Source: Litsea cubeba
Taxonomy: Eukaryota > Streptophyta > Magnoliopsida > Laurales > Lauraceae
Reading direction: 5' to 3'
Assembly: GCA_012931725.1 (NCBI GenBank)
Contig: CM022948.1
Location: 78,254,276-78,318,275, forward strand
DNA length: 64,000 nt
The notes under the pieces were generated by a model. That model was not told the DNA's origin, made no database searches, and saw only the letters and a list, made by a program, of their open reading frames with translations. A program made the translations under genes and the position numbers. Positions within the stretch are counted from its first letter, which is position 1, and every line of letters begins with the position of its first letter. Of the stretch, positions 22,901 through 33,004 are shown one piece after another.

Positions 22901-25026
22901 CTGCGACTTTTATTTCTTATAAAAGTAGAACATGACAGTTGATTTCAAGAGAAAAGGGGAAGTTTTGCAAGTGGAAAGGATGCTTCTCCAGAACCTACTC
23001 AGGAGCATCTTGAGAAAGAAGTCTACAAGATAAAACTGAATTTGGTGGAAGTGAACCACTCTAGCGAAAGTTCAGAAATAATTTATGTGAACCAGGAGTA
23101 TGAACATGATCCACTAACTCTAACAAAATTTCTCATATCCATTCCCAAAATTTCTTACTGCAGTGATCACTGGGCTTCCAGACAATGTCAAACACTGGTA
23201 AAACAAAGACTGCTTGACAGATTTATGTAATATCATCTAACAACTGACTCATGAAAACTGGCCGTGGGTAGTATCTATGTTAGAGTACTACCACTGCATT
23301 TCTTCATGAATAAATAGTTAAACCAGTACCACAGAATTCTGTGAGGCCTTGGCGCCTTGCTGCTATAATAGCCCGATCAATCTGATCGTTTTGTAGTTCG
23401 ATGCCCCAATATCAGCATTTATTGTGCAGAGTTTTTTTATTTTGGTAATGTTAATTTTGTTAACAAATGACTGCTTTTCCCTATACAGGAATAGATCTTT
23501 GAAGAAAAAGCGGTCACATGCAAGTCGAGAGGGTCAGAATAAAAAGGATCCTGCTAAAGAAAGGTCCAGAGGAAATTCTGGATCTTCCAAAGAGGAGGTG
23601 AGCATCCATACCATCAAATTGAGGGTGGTTGTGATAGCAATCCATATTATATTTTGTGGTTGCTAGGGCTTTAGAAAATGAAAAAAAAATCCTAACCGAG
23701 CCATTGGCCTTATTTAGACAAAATTCTTGAAGGAAATATTCTTGATCAGAAATGACTCTTGTAATCATAGTTGGTGAAGAATTGAAGATGATAAGGGTGA
23801 CACTATAACAAAAGGTTCTTGTACTGTCTAGATGTAACACATTGTGTACTGATGCTTTTTTAAAGCCGACAAGAAGAAGGCACAATAACGCGGTGTGCTT
23901 AGAAAGTAGTAAGAGACACCAGATAAGTAAAAGCAGAGAATAAACACGCTAATTGAATAGTATTTCCATCTACAACAACAATTAATTAAAAGAAGAGAAA
24001 ATAGAATGTTGGGGCAATAAGCGAAGGGAAGGTTAAAAGATGACTAAACTCAAGTAATAAATGTTGTCAGAGTATTGAGATATCAGGGGAGGTGGGTTTT
24101 TTTTGTAAAATCAATGGAAAACTGAAGATATCTTCTTCATACTCCTAGAAACTAACATGTTTCTTTTCTTTTTTTTCTTCTTTTCTTGTTCTTCCTTATT
24201 TTTTTGGTAATACAGGTGCTACATAATTGGTTAAGGAAAGACTAACATGCTTGTTTATGTTTTTTGCTTTTGTAATTCTATCGTCAGATCACGGCGAAGG
24301 AAATGGCAGCAGTTTAACATTTAGGATCTTTCTGTTAAATCGATTGGCCTTCTACTTCCTAATAGTTCATTAAAGCTTTTGGGATGTATTGGCTAGTTGG
24401 ACTTGACATGGTATCAAAGCCACGCTGGGTCACAAGGGGAGGCATTGTTCCCTAGGTTGCATGGGCAGGCACTTATTGCTTAGTTAGGCATGTGTGGGTT
24501 GTGAATTCAATCGGTGTCCCATTCGGGGGGGTGGGGGGTTAAGTAGATTGATCTTCTGCTAAGTTTTTGGGATGCATTGGCTAGTTGGACTTGACACTTT
24601 AAAGTCCCACTTTGTTTATATATTAGTGATTGGTGAATGATTGATCCATGAGAGAGAATTTAATCGGTATTCATACATTACAGGAGAAGAGTCCCACAAC
24701 AAAATCACACAGCCAGGAAATGGGTTAGCAGTACAGGGAGCACATCCTCTGGCATAAAGCCTCATAGCAAAGGGAGCACACCTCTATCGCTTTCTCCAGT
24801 TGCACCCTCTCTCTTAAAGTCATCATCGGCCAGAACTGAATGCCACCCTCAGGGCAGCAGAAACATCAAGAATTTGCCACCTATCACCAAGACCAGCATT
24901 GATGGAGGCAAAGAGGACCGTGATAATATTTACCGTTTTTCTCTCATTGGGAGGTCTGCGTCCACCTTGGATTTCCGCAAACCGGATGCAGAGGGAATTC
25001 CTAGATATTATGCTTTTGGTGATTAA
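16972..25026 (+). CDS. CDK-like Ser/Thr protein kinase (MGC-type, At1g54610 family), multi-exon
   Basis: Protein kinase of the plant CDK-like family with an N-myristoylation/palmitoylation start (MGCAQSRP), so probably membrane-anchored. Exons inferred from GT-AG sites with consistent phase: 16972-17355, 18208-18492, 18619-18936, 19014-19232, 21944-22041, 23489-23597, and a last coding block 24684-25026. Motifs: P-loop IGQGTYSNVYKA, VALKK lysine, ESVRFMAREI in the place of PSTAIRE, catalytic HRDVKGSN, DFGLA, activation loop PLTSRVVTLWYRAPE, and the CDK-type GVGIDLWSVGCLLAEMFAG. The last block is serine-rich and ends IPRYYAFGD-stop. Its phase does not fit exon 6 directly. A 14-base microexon (24216-24229, after a strong pyrimidine tract) would repair the frame. 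Total about 590 codons, usual for the family. Exons 1-6 are clean; the C-terminal end is uncertain. Introns carry several transposons. Confidence 0.87.
17605..17720 (+). repeat. Dispersed repeat in kinase intron 1
   Basis: GGGTTTATGTCTTGTATT and GGTTAGCCAATGACC resemble, in the same order, the unit at 33000-33060 (GGGTTTATGTCTTATATT, GGGTTAGCCAAGGACC). Both are probably decayed copies of one retroelement-derived repeat starting TGTTGGGTTTATG. Boundaries are not defined. Confidence 0.4.
19700..20170 (+). mobile_element. LTR-like remnant in kinase intron 4
   Basis: A TATA-type stretch (GTCTATATAAGATAATGGAG, about 20030) is followed by TAGGGTTGG and a purine-rich segment, the usual look of an LTR U3/R boundary. 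No partner LTR, PBS or coding domain is visible, so it would be a solo or truncated LTR. Direct evidence is weak. Confidence 0.3.
20200..20563 (+). mobile_element. LINE 3' fragment (RNase H end) in kinase intron 4
   Basis: Translation gives VVESDSLNVISWVFGRLSFE, then after a frameshift MKEIKSLSSSIQVSFHHVGR and AANGFADSLAKQWVHRSIDL. This matches the last third of the LINE RNase H at 36760-36940 (IKALSSSIKVSF, ANGLADSLAKQGVHR). The tail TTGTTACCAATT-poly(A) ends at 20563. Confidence 0.85.
22254..22447 (+). mobile_element. tRNA-derived SINE with perfect 14-bp target duplication (kinase intron 5)
   Basis: The insert is bracketed by TTGTGGTCCTTTTC at 22240-22253 and 22448-22461, an exact 14-bp match. 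It has a B-box (GGGTTCGAACCTT, about 22311) and a tRNA-unrelated body with CCACTTGTGCGGGCTTC. The 3' end is CCAAAAAAATAAAAAA. A related but diverged copy lies at 31555-31720. The perfect target duplication suggests a recent insertion. Confidence 0.85.
24216..24229 (+). other. Candidate 14-nt microexon of the CDK-like kinase
   Basis: A long pyrimidine tract (about 24160-24205) ends in TACAG at 24215. It is followed by 14 bases and then GTTAAG. Inserting these 14 bases (codons for V-L-H-N and two bases of W) between the exon ending at 23597 and the block at 24684 restores an open frame to the stop at 25026. Without it the frame stops 14 codons into the last block. Only transcript data can confirm it. 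Confidence 0.35.
24333..24596 (+). mobile_element. Miniature LTR element (TRIM/SMART type), 264 bp
   Basis: 5' LTR at 24333-24408 (76 bp, starts TG, ends CA). The end is followed at once by TGGTATCAAAGCC, a one-mismatch form of the initiator-tRNA-Met primer-binding site TGGTATCAGAGCC. A non-coding interior of about 130 bp ends in a G-rich polypurine-like run (GGGGGGGTGGGGGG, about 24525-24538). The 3' LTR is at about 24537-24596; it shares GGGATGCATTGGCTAGTTGG and the end ACTTGACA but carries an internal deletion of about 16 bp. Flanks CTTTC (24328-24332) and CTTTA (24597-24601) match at 4 of 5 bases, as expected for a 5-bp LTR target duplication. No coding capacity, so mobilised in trans if at all. 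Confidence 0.7.
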
Positions 25027-27489
25027 ATCATTTGAGCTGAGAGACCACATCCTGTCTAATTAAGTAGGAATTTTCTTTTCAGCCATTGCCATTTCTTCTT
25101 CTTTCTTTACATGTTACTTCCAGCTTGGTGGGGTTTGTTTACCATAAACATAGTTCTGGTTTTCCCTATGATCATGCAAGTACCCACCCCATGTTGAAAA
25201 TGCATCAATCACACCAAAATAGGTATCTCATGGTACAACTACAGTATCCCTTGTTTAATGAACGGAGAATATTTAATGAACTATGAACTACTTTGCTCAA
25301 ACTCAATGCCAATAAGTGATAATTCTTCATACTAATGACTGCTGCTCAATCTTTTACTGTCATGTTTGTACAGGGCTCACATCTATGATATTTGAGTGAT
25401 TTCTCAGGCAGACCTCACCATGCGTGTAATTTATTATAAACATCAAGAGCCCATCCCAGCCCAGCCGATAAATTCAAGCATTGAATATGGATGAATGGTT
25501 GCAAATTCTTTTGTTGGGTATCAATATTTTGTAACTCAATTCTACAGGTAAGATTATGCAACCATTGTGATCACTGATCATGCACATGTCACTTTTTCCA
25601 AGCTTTTGCTCTTCCTCTATGCTTCACTAATGATGATCCCAATGATGCCAGTGAGAGCCCTTATAAGACTAGTTGTAGGGTTACTATTGGAAGGAGCTAG
25701 GTGAAGATGTGAGGAAAGACATACATTATGTAAAGTTACTGAGAGCATGGTGTTAAAACAGGACCATTGCAGATCAGTAGGCACAAAGGTTACCCTAAAT
25801 AGATGAGGTTGGCAATGGCTCACTTTTGAGGCATCCAAACCTTCTGTTTGATGTGTAGTTGGTTCACCACCACCAAATAATAATATATACTAATATAATA
25901 GCATACAATATTATTATATATTTAGAGAATATTTACGATTATTATATTTTATTAATCGGACCCAAACTGTGGACCTAGGCCTGCACCCAAATCTCAACTG
26001 GGCCAAAAAAAGGGTCCATATCTGGATTTCCTGGGTTAAGTTCTGAGCCCATTGATTTCCCTAATTAGAATAATTAAGTCAAACTGCATCAGTTCAGGAC
26101 ATTGAACAAGTCAAGTCTCTGATCCAGATCCTAGGATGAACTGAATCAATTCTGAGGAGAATCAAACTTCCAAGTGCAAGCACTATAATTTGGGGAGAAA
26201 ATCCAGATTTTCTTTTCATTAATTCCTTCCCTTTTAGGCTTTTATACAATGATTCACTTCAAAATCTAAAAAATAAGGTTTGAAATTCAAAATAAAAAAT
26301 TAAGATTAGCAATTCATTCTTGCCTATCTAATCTCAAATTAAAAAGATCATTATATGGTAGATCTTATCTAGTATTTATTTGAGAAAATATCATTGTCAA
26401 CTAGGTGCTATCCAACTCATCTATTCGACCCACTTAATTGTTAGGACCCACTTGGGCTGACCTTAAGGATCCACACTGTTAACAGTCTCCATCTCAACCA
26501 ACCGAATGGCCAAACATAACCCGTTCCTTAAAGCCAGAAACTTTTTAAATCCTGAAAATTTCTGTTCTCTTACTCTAGAGTTTGGCCTTTTGAGCCTCCA
26601 ACAAGCCACTACTGACAATGCCACCCACTAGAGACATAATAGCTTCAGGCTATTCACTTGTCGAATTGTTTTGGGAAGGAAGTCATTAGCAGTCACAAAT
26701 CACAATCCGCACTAGCAAAGACCCACCCACCAAACCAAAAAAAAAGGGGAACAAATCTCATTCATTGGTTAAAAAAGTCTCACTCTTTTTAAATGGCACC
26801 AATAAGATACAGTAAAAGATGTCTAAGCTTCTGCAGGAAGAGATTCCTCACCTTTTCTTTATCCAACTATAAGATGCCCATGCCCTGTGTCTAAATTTCA
26901 CTTCAAAGTGATGTGTTGGACTGATCCTATTGTATATAACATTTGGGTCCTTGTGTGCTGATTGCACAGCTGACATAAATCAATATCCCTATCAGAGAAA
27001 CAGTGTTTGACATGTTCGGACACTCCACCTCAGTTGTTAAACACGTGGATAGCAACCAAATTAAAAGGGAGTCTTGTCTAATGGACCCCTCTTTCCTATT
27101 CAATGGTGCCTTTCAGAAATCAGAAGAGATAAGGCATCTTTTTTAAGTGAGCCCATCACCACATCAGCTGTGGGAAAAGTCCTGTTGGATATCATGGTTA
27201 TTCCATGCCAGAAAGAAAAGCTAGGATCCCAACATCACACATGGGTCTACCGCCACCCACTCTTGCAATATCTAACTGACATTTTCAAAGCCATTGCATA
27301 ATTGTCTATACCAGTTTTTTTTTGTTTTTTTTTAACACTTCCTCTTATTTTTTAAATTAAATGAGAGATAATAGTAAATTATTATAGTCTTAAACTAGTC
27401 TAATCTATCAACCGAGGTACTGTGGTAGTGCCAGGGGTCGATCTCTAGCACGCTAGCTGGATGAGAATCGATGCCTCTACCACTGAAGC
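25027..27489. other. Intergenic between kinase gene and hAT element
   Basis: Kinase 3' UTR and about 2.4 kb of unassigned DNA. At 25970-26110 there is a patch of GGACCCAAACTG, AACTGGGCC and CTGGGTTAAG type words, perhaps a decayed hAT-like or MITE repeat. Small frames (25617-25838 minus, 27074-27301 plus) have no known domain. Confidence 0.4.
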
Positions 27490-27504
27490 ATGTACATAGG
27501 CATG

Positions 27505-27713
27505 TCAAACGGGCCGTGCCGTGCCGGCACGGCCCGCTAAATTCTCGGCCCGCCCGTGCCGTGGGCCGGGCCGGCACGGCCCGCCTCAGCTAACGGGCCG
27601 GCACGGCACGGCCCGCCAGGGGAAAACCCCTGGCACGGCACGGCCCACTGGCACGGCCCACAGTGGGGCGGGCTGGAGCGGGCCGTGCCGGGCCGGCCCG
27701 CGGGCCAGGCTTT
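27505..27713. repeat. Left subterminal GC-rich array of the hAT element
   Basis: Tightly packed, partly palindromic copies of GGGCCGTGCC and GGCACGGCCCGC over about 200 bases, in sharp contrast to the AT-rich surroundings. The 60- to 70-codon open frames here are a by-product of the repeat. Known hAT transposases bind short subterminal repeats, so a binding role is likely by analogy. Confidence 0.85.
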
Positions 27714-28183
27714 TTTTTTTTTTTTTTTTTTTAGACTAATATAGATATATAATTACCGTAAGGCGTAACGTAAGCGTAAGTCCGTAACGACATGGATTTG
27801 AATTTGATTTTCGATCAATAGTCATTAATTTTTCAATAGTTACTTTTCTAAACATTTAAACTTATACAAACATTTGACAAATGATTGAGTGGTTCAAATT
27901 AATTTATAGATATTTACTCACATATTACTTAAGTACTATATATGATTTTTTTTTTCTTATCAGTATTAAAAATAAAAATTAGAACACAAGCAAGGAGAAT
28001 GACAAAGATATTTAAGTGGTTCGGTCAAACTCGACCTACTCCACTGAGAAGAGAGAACCATTTGGATCTTAACTTCTTGAAGGTTTCTAAATAGGATTAC
28101 CTTCAAAACCTTACAATCTTTTTAGAAAATAAAAAAAAAAGAATGAAAAACTTATAAATTACAATGAAGAAAAAAGTAAAAAA

Positions 28184-30243
28184 TCAGATTTGTAGTCCAC
28201 TAATGTATTCTGCTGGATCAAAATCTTCCATTAATGATGTTAACTCTTGCTTCCTCTTATCTGCCAAGTACCAGTCTCGTAGGCAAACACAACACTCCAC
28301 CGTTTCTTCAGTGAGATTTGTTCTTCTGTCTTCTACTACACGTCCACCTGCACTAAAGCCTGTTCTGATGCTACAGAAGACATAGGAATATTTAATAGAT
28401 CACGAGCCATGGCTGCCAACACTGGATAAATGCTTTCCTGTTGCTTCCACCAGGCTAAAAGGTCAAAAGTGGATGCATCCTGCATCCTAATTACACCTAC
28501 GTCAAGATACGATGATAACTCCGTCACAGTGTTACTACTTGAGCTTGAGCTGGATGCCATGCCCGTGGACAGGGAAGAATACCACACCTCCCACTCAGGA
28601 ACACCTGTATACTGGACTTCTGTATTTCCCATACTAAGCCCAGCTGTACCCATTTGCTCACAATAAAATTGAAAAAGTGCTTGTAATTGTGCCATTATAT
28701 TTGAAAAATTATTTGAATCTGTATAATTCATATTTTTATTTATTCCATCAATAAAAAACTGTACACCACTTAATTTTAACCTAGGATCAAATACAGCAGC
28801 TAAAGAAAATGTCATTGGAGCCTCTTTCCAATATTTATTAAATTTGACTTCCATGTCTCTAATAGTGCTACCAAGTAAAAAATGATCTCTAAATCTACTG
28901 AATTGTAAAGTAATTTTAAAAAGTTTCATTAAAGCTTCATTAGATGTGGGATAATATATCCCGGAAAAAAATAATGTTGAAGTATAAAAAGGTTCTAATA
29001 AATCTCTTATATGGGCACATAACTCCCAATGTTCATCACTAATCATTAAATCTTGTGCATGAAAAGCACAAAATTCATTCAAAACAGTTTTTCTAGAAAG
29101 TGCCTTGTTTAACAAATCATACATAGAATTCCATCTATGTTCAACTTCTTTAGGCAGTTTAATAGCTGATACGCCTTGCCTCGCACATATTTGGGCATAC
29201 AATTGTCTTCTTTGTGCGGAGCAAAAAACAAATCTAGCAATGTCTTTAATAGCATCTGTATAACTTATAATGTGCTTTAAACCAACTTTTGCAATAAGAT
29301 TTAAGATGTGACATACACATCTATTTTGAAAGATAGAACTATCTATCAAAGTTGCAAGTGGCATCTGCATTCTCATTAATTCAATAGCCACTGTATTATT
29401 ACTAGCATTATCTAAAGTTACAGATAAAACTTTTTCCTTAATACTATATTCATCTAGTTTTTCCAAAATAAATGTACTTATCCTAGTTCCATTGTGTGGC
29501 CATTCAAGAGTGCTAAAACAAAGTATACGTTTATTCATAATCCATTTTGCATCTATATTATGTGCAGTAATACAAAGATAACTATCACCCCCTTTAGAAG
29601 TCCACATATCTGTGGTTATGGATATTCTACCAGGAGATTCCGCAAAATAGTTTTTTATATTTATTTTCTCTTCCTGCCAGAGTCTAATAGCATCATTTCT
29701 GGCTGTATTTCTTGAAATACTGTGAAATTGTGGTTGACAGTATTTCTGGACCCATTCTTCAAAAAACTCATTTTCAACAAAAATAAATGGTAATTCGGAC
29801 AAAACAATCATTTTAACAAGACCTTGTCTAGCACTTTGTGCATTATAAGAAAAAATACCCAAACTGCTACTACTACTACCACCACCAGTAGTAGAAATTT
29901 GGGTTTGTGAACCAGGCCCCCCTGTCCCTGCATTCTCTGGCCTATGCTTTTGTAAACATGTTTTCCTATGTCTTGACAAATGGCCGGTACCCCCTTTTGA
30001 CTGGGCACTATAAATCTTACCACACAATGTGCATTTTGCCTTTTCAACATTCTTTCCATTTTCAATAACATCATACCTTGTATATATATCCCAAACTGCT
30101 GAAGTTCTACTCCTCTTGTTTGGTTTTTGGGAACTATGAGGAAAGGGGGGTGGTAAATCACCTACTTGATCTTGTAATTCAATAAAATCTTCTCCTGCCT
30201 CTAAATTAACGGATGAAGATTCTGTGGGAAATCTTCTAGCCAT
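28184..30243 (-). pseudogene. hAT transposase, frameshifted near C-terminus
   Basis: The ATG at 30243 starts a 635-codon frame: acidic N-terminus, then a BED zinc finger at about residues 49-96 (C71, C74, H88, H92). The RNase H-fold core follows, with TTDMWTS (D212) and TLDNASNN (D278), the CxCH block (CVCHILNLIA, about 309-318) and HRWNS (370). The C-terminal dimerisation region ends ...NIPMSSVASEQA. There one T appears to be missing in a short T run (28354-28357 region). This gives a premature stop at 28336, while the conserved AGGR... tail, ending near TGA at 28184-28186, is open in the next frame. With the base restored it would be 686 codons. Only one small lesion separates it from an intact transposase. 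Whether the gene is active is unknown. Confidence 0.88.
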
Positions 30244-30687
30244 ATTTCAAAAGAATAAATTTATAAATGATAATAGTAATATGCTAATAGCCTTCTTTTG
30301 TGATAATTTATTATAAGAAAGGGGAGAAAATGAGAGTTAATATAATATAATATAAACTTATATATATGGAATCTCAAATCTAAATATTATAAATACCTCT
30401 AAATCTTTGAAGGCCCCTTTAATCTTGTCTCTTGATGACTTGATCTTTGGTCCTCCAAAAACTTCTTAGAGAGTGAAAGAGTTGAATGCTTTGAGAGAGA
30501 GTTAGAGAATGAGAGAGTTGTGTAAATTGGTGAGAATGAGAAATGTGTAATTGGTGAGGAATGAGAATGGGAGGGTTAGGATATTTATAGACTTAGTATA
30601 ATGAAAAATGACACAAAATACCCCTTAGATGACCGTTTTATAGCTGTTGGGGGGGGTAAAATGGTATTTTTTTAAAAAAATGGCTGT

Positions 30688-30968
30688 TGGGCGTGCCTGG
30701 CGTGCTGGCGGGCCGCGGGCTGGCGGGCTGGCGGGCTGCGGGCTGGCGGGCCTATACAGGCGGGCCTGGCGGGCTGCAAGTGCTGGCCCACTAGGCCAGC
30801 GGGCCTGGCGGGCCGTGCCAAACGGGCCAGCGGGCCGTGCGCAGCTCGGCCCAGCACGGCCCGCGTCATGGGCCGTGCCCAGTGGGCCGTGCCGTTGACC
30901 GGGCCGTGCCGTGCCACGGCCCGTTGACTGGCGGGCCGGGCCGTGCTGGGCCGGGCCGGCACGGCCCA
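30688..30968. repeat. Right subterminal GC-rich array of the hAT element
   Basis: Counterpart of the left array. The outer part uses GGGCCGTGCC and GGCACGGCCC; the inner part is dominated by GGCGGGCTGGCGGGC and CGGGCCTGGCGGGC words. It is longer and more diverged in motif than the left side. Confidence 0.85.
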
Positions 30969-30988
30969 CTTGACATCACTAATGTACA

Positions 30989-31550
30989 CTTCTCTATAGA
31001 TACTACCTATTGTGCTTGACAATTAGAATTAATTTATTTGCCAATCATGTTGACTGATCACTTTGAGAAAGACTAATTTAAAATAAACCCAAAGAGTTAA
31101 ACCTAGTTAGATAAACTTGAATTTAATGATTTTTCTGATCAACGCCCTAATTTAAATCCATAAATGATGTGGCTGTTTTTGAAAATCTAAAAGGATGGAA
31201 GTTATTTGTAATTTATAAAAAATAAATACGTAGTTGGCCATCTATACAATTCTCTTCCTTATACCATGTATAGATTGGGTGCCTCAACTAGCAAACATGA
31301 ACATGACCCATCGGACGGACCAATTGACATGCCACATCATGGGTGGTCCACTGCGCTGATGTTGGTCCAACACCCACGTCATCTTTGGGTCCATTTGCTC
31401 GTCGAAGAACATCACCCATTAATTGGACGGTCCCGATCGGTTCCCCATGTCGACCGACAAGCGATCACCATTGCCTAATGGGGTCCATTAGAATTTACAA
31501 AATGGTCCCCCAACTATGCACCAACTTTAATTTGTTTATCCACCCAAGAA
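30989..31550. other. Intergenic, upstream of DUF3511 gene
   Basis: No gene recognised. The 31300-31480 part is less AT-rich than its surroundings but has no repeat or domain that I can name. Confidence 0.35.
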
Positions 31551-31554
31551 TGGG

Positions 31555-31720
31555 AGTTCTCACACGCCACCTCTTTTCGTTTGTGCGGGTCCTTTACCAT
31601 TTGTGTGAGTTTCTTTTAGGTGTGTGCGCTCTTACCCTTCTCTATGAGAGTGGGCCGTCTTTCCGTGTATGTACGAGCCTTCTCTTTATCCCCTGCCCGT
31701 TGGCTGGGGTAACACTACTA
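31555..31720 (+). mobile_element. SINE relic, related to the copy at 22254
   Basis: CGCCACCTCTTTTCGTTTGT, TTGTGCGGGTC and TTCCGTGTATGTACGAGCC, then GCCCGTTGGCTGGGGTA, follow in order the body of the SINE at 22320-22430 (GTCACCTCTTCCCACTTGTG, TTCCTGTGTGTATGAGAGC, CCCATTGGCTGGTGTA). The tRNA-like head is not recognisable and no target duplication was found. It lies directly in front of the DUF3511 gene and may supply part of its leader. Confidence 0.6.
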
Positions 31721-31789
31721 TTTATATGTGATGGGAGTGGGATAGGAAGAGTTGTTCCAAGCTCTATATCCATCCACTGTTATTTTTCA

Positions 31790-32050
31790 ATGGAGAAGAG
31801 CAGATCATTCCCTCGGTACTCATCTTCTTACTCAGGAGAGGAGTTCAGGTACATGGAAAATCAGTCAAATTCCTACAGTTTCAATGGACCAAGCAACAAG
31901 GGACCATCCTTTACTGACCCAGAGATCAAGAGGAAGAAACGGGTTGCGTCCTACAACTTCTTCACCATGGAAGAAAAGCTCAAGTCCTCTGTGAGGGACA
32001 GATTCAAATGGATCAAGACCAAGTTTTCTGAAATCCGTTATGGAGATTGA
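31790..32050 (+). CDS. DUF3511 domain protein, 86 aa
   Basis: Small plant-specific protein of unknown function. The ATG at 31790 is preferred: the frame stays open further upstream, but that part reads through the SINE relic and has no similarity. The N-terminal half is Ser/Tyr/Asn-rich (MEKSRSFPRYSSSYSGEEF). The C-terminal half is the DUF3511 core: DPEIKRKKRVASYNFFTMEE, KLKSSVRDRFKWIKTKFSEI and RYGD. Family members are typically about 80-130 residues, end in (V/I)xYG followed by W or D, and are encoded by one exon, as here. Highly basic in the core. No signal peptide or membrane span. Confidence 0.85.
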   Translation: MEKSRSFPRYSSSYSGEEFRYMENQSNSYSFNGPSNKGPSFTDPEIKRKKRVASYNFFTMEEKLKSSVRDRFKWIKTKFSEIRYGD

Positions 32051-33000
32051 AAACCATCCATCACTTATCAGAGTCAGACCACCCTTCTCTACTACTGCTA
32101 CTTACTATACCTATGAAAGCAGTGCACTCACTCCCATGGAAACTAAAAATCACTCTATTTTTGGGTCTCTGTGTTGAATGGGTGCTACAACTTCTTGTCT
32201 TTTGGATGGGTGATGCTCTAGTACATAAGAAAGGAATATGGTGTGAATGAAGAATAGTAGTGTTGAGACATGTCACAAATACCTTCCTTCAAAGCCTTTG
32301 TTCATATGGTGATATCCGGAATATGGTGTGGATGACGAGTAATAGTGTTGAGATATGTCCCATATACCTTCTTTCAAAGCTTATGCTCATATGGTGATAT
32401 CCATTAATGCTGCTCTATTTTGCTACTATGGAGAATCCTTAATCTACTAGTGTGGTTTTATGTTAAAAAAAGCGGTTTTAAGCTATGATACATGGATACT
32501 TTGAAATATGCAACGTATCTGTAATATGCTCTTCTTCTTTTTTGGTTACTTTGCTAAGTGGGTGGGATGGAAGTGGGAGTGGGAGCTAGCCTTTACCACT
32601 AGGTCATCCCTAAGTTCCTAATATGCTTTATTCAGTGTCTTCATTTTTATATCATGTAACTTATATGTTCTAGATGTACTCATGGCTTGTTCCAGCTGTA
32701 TTTAATATATCATTTTAAATCTTGATTATTCAAGGAGTGGAGTACAAGCACAATAACTCTATTAGTCTCGAGTTGAATGGCTCTTGAAACTACTAAGTAC
32801 TACCCCAACAAGGTTTCTGTGAAAGTAGCTTGATCAGGAATCAATTTCCCTTCTGTCCATCCCCATATTGGGATTTGGAAAATCTCTTCTGAGTTTGCAA
32901 CGGGGTTTATCATTTATGTGATGACATTGTGTTGTGTAGAAGACAACATCACAAAAGGATGTTGCCAGGAGATTTGGACCTCTTACTATTGGGTTTATGT
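32051..33000. other. Downstream of DUF3511, no gene seen
   Basis: Contains the probable 3' UTR. A roughly 85-base block is repeated with small changes at about 32232-32300 and 32320-32405 (GGAATATGGTGTG, AGTGTTGAGA, ATACCTTC, CTCATATGGTGATATCC), a local duplication. Nothing else recognised. Confidence 0.4.
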
Positions 33001-33004
33001 CTTA

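Larger units (their letters stand above)
27497..30981 (-). mobile_element. Near-complete hAT DNA transposon, 3.5 kb
   Basis: Left end TAGGCATGTCAAACGGGCCG (27497 on) and, reversed, right end TAGTGATGTCAAGTGGGCCG (30981 back) form an imperfect terminal inverted repeat. ATGTACA flanks the element at 27490-27496 and 30982-30988, a 7-bp match that fits a damaged 8-bp hAT target duplication. Inside both ends are GC-rich arrays of GGGCCGTGCC/GGCACGGCCC words, the probable transposase-binding subterminal repeats. The interior carries one transposase gene on the minus strand. The segment at 28000-28130 (GTGGTTCGGTCAAACTCGAC) may be part of the element or a nested fragment. Confidence 0.88.

Noticed and set aside
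27395..27744. Several Ala/Gly/Arg/Pro-rich open frames in both strands
   Set aside because: They are products of the GC-rich subterminal array of the hAT element.
30625..31022. Open frames rich in Ala/Arg/Pro
   Set aside because: Same reason: right subterminal array of the hAT element.
31343..31789. Long N-terminal extension of the DUF3511 frame
   Set aside because: The upstream part reads through a SINE relic and has no similarity; the ATG at 31790 gives a normal family length.
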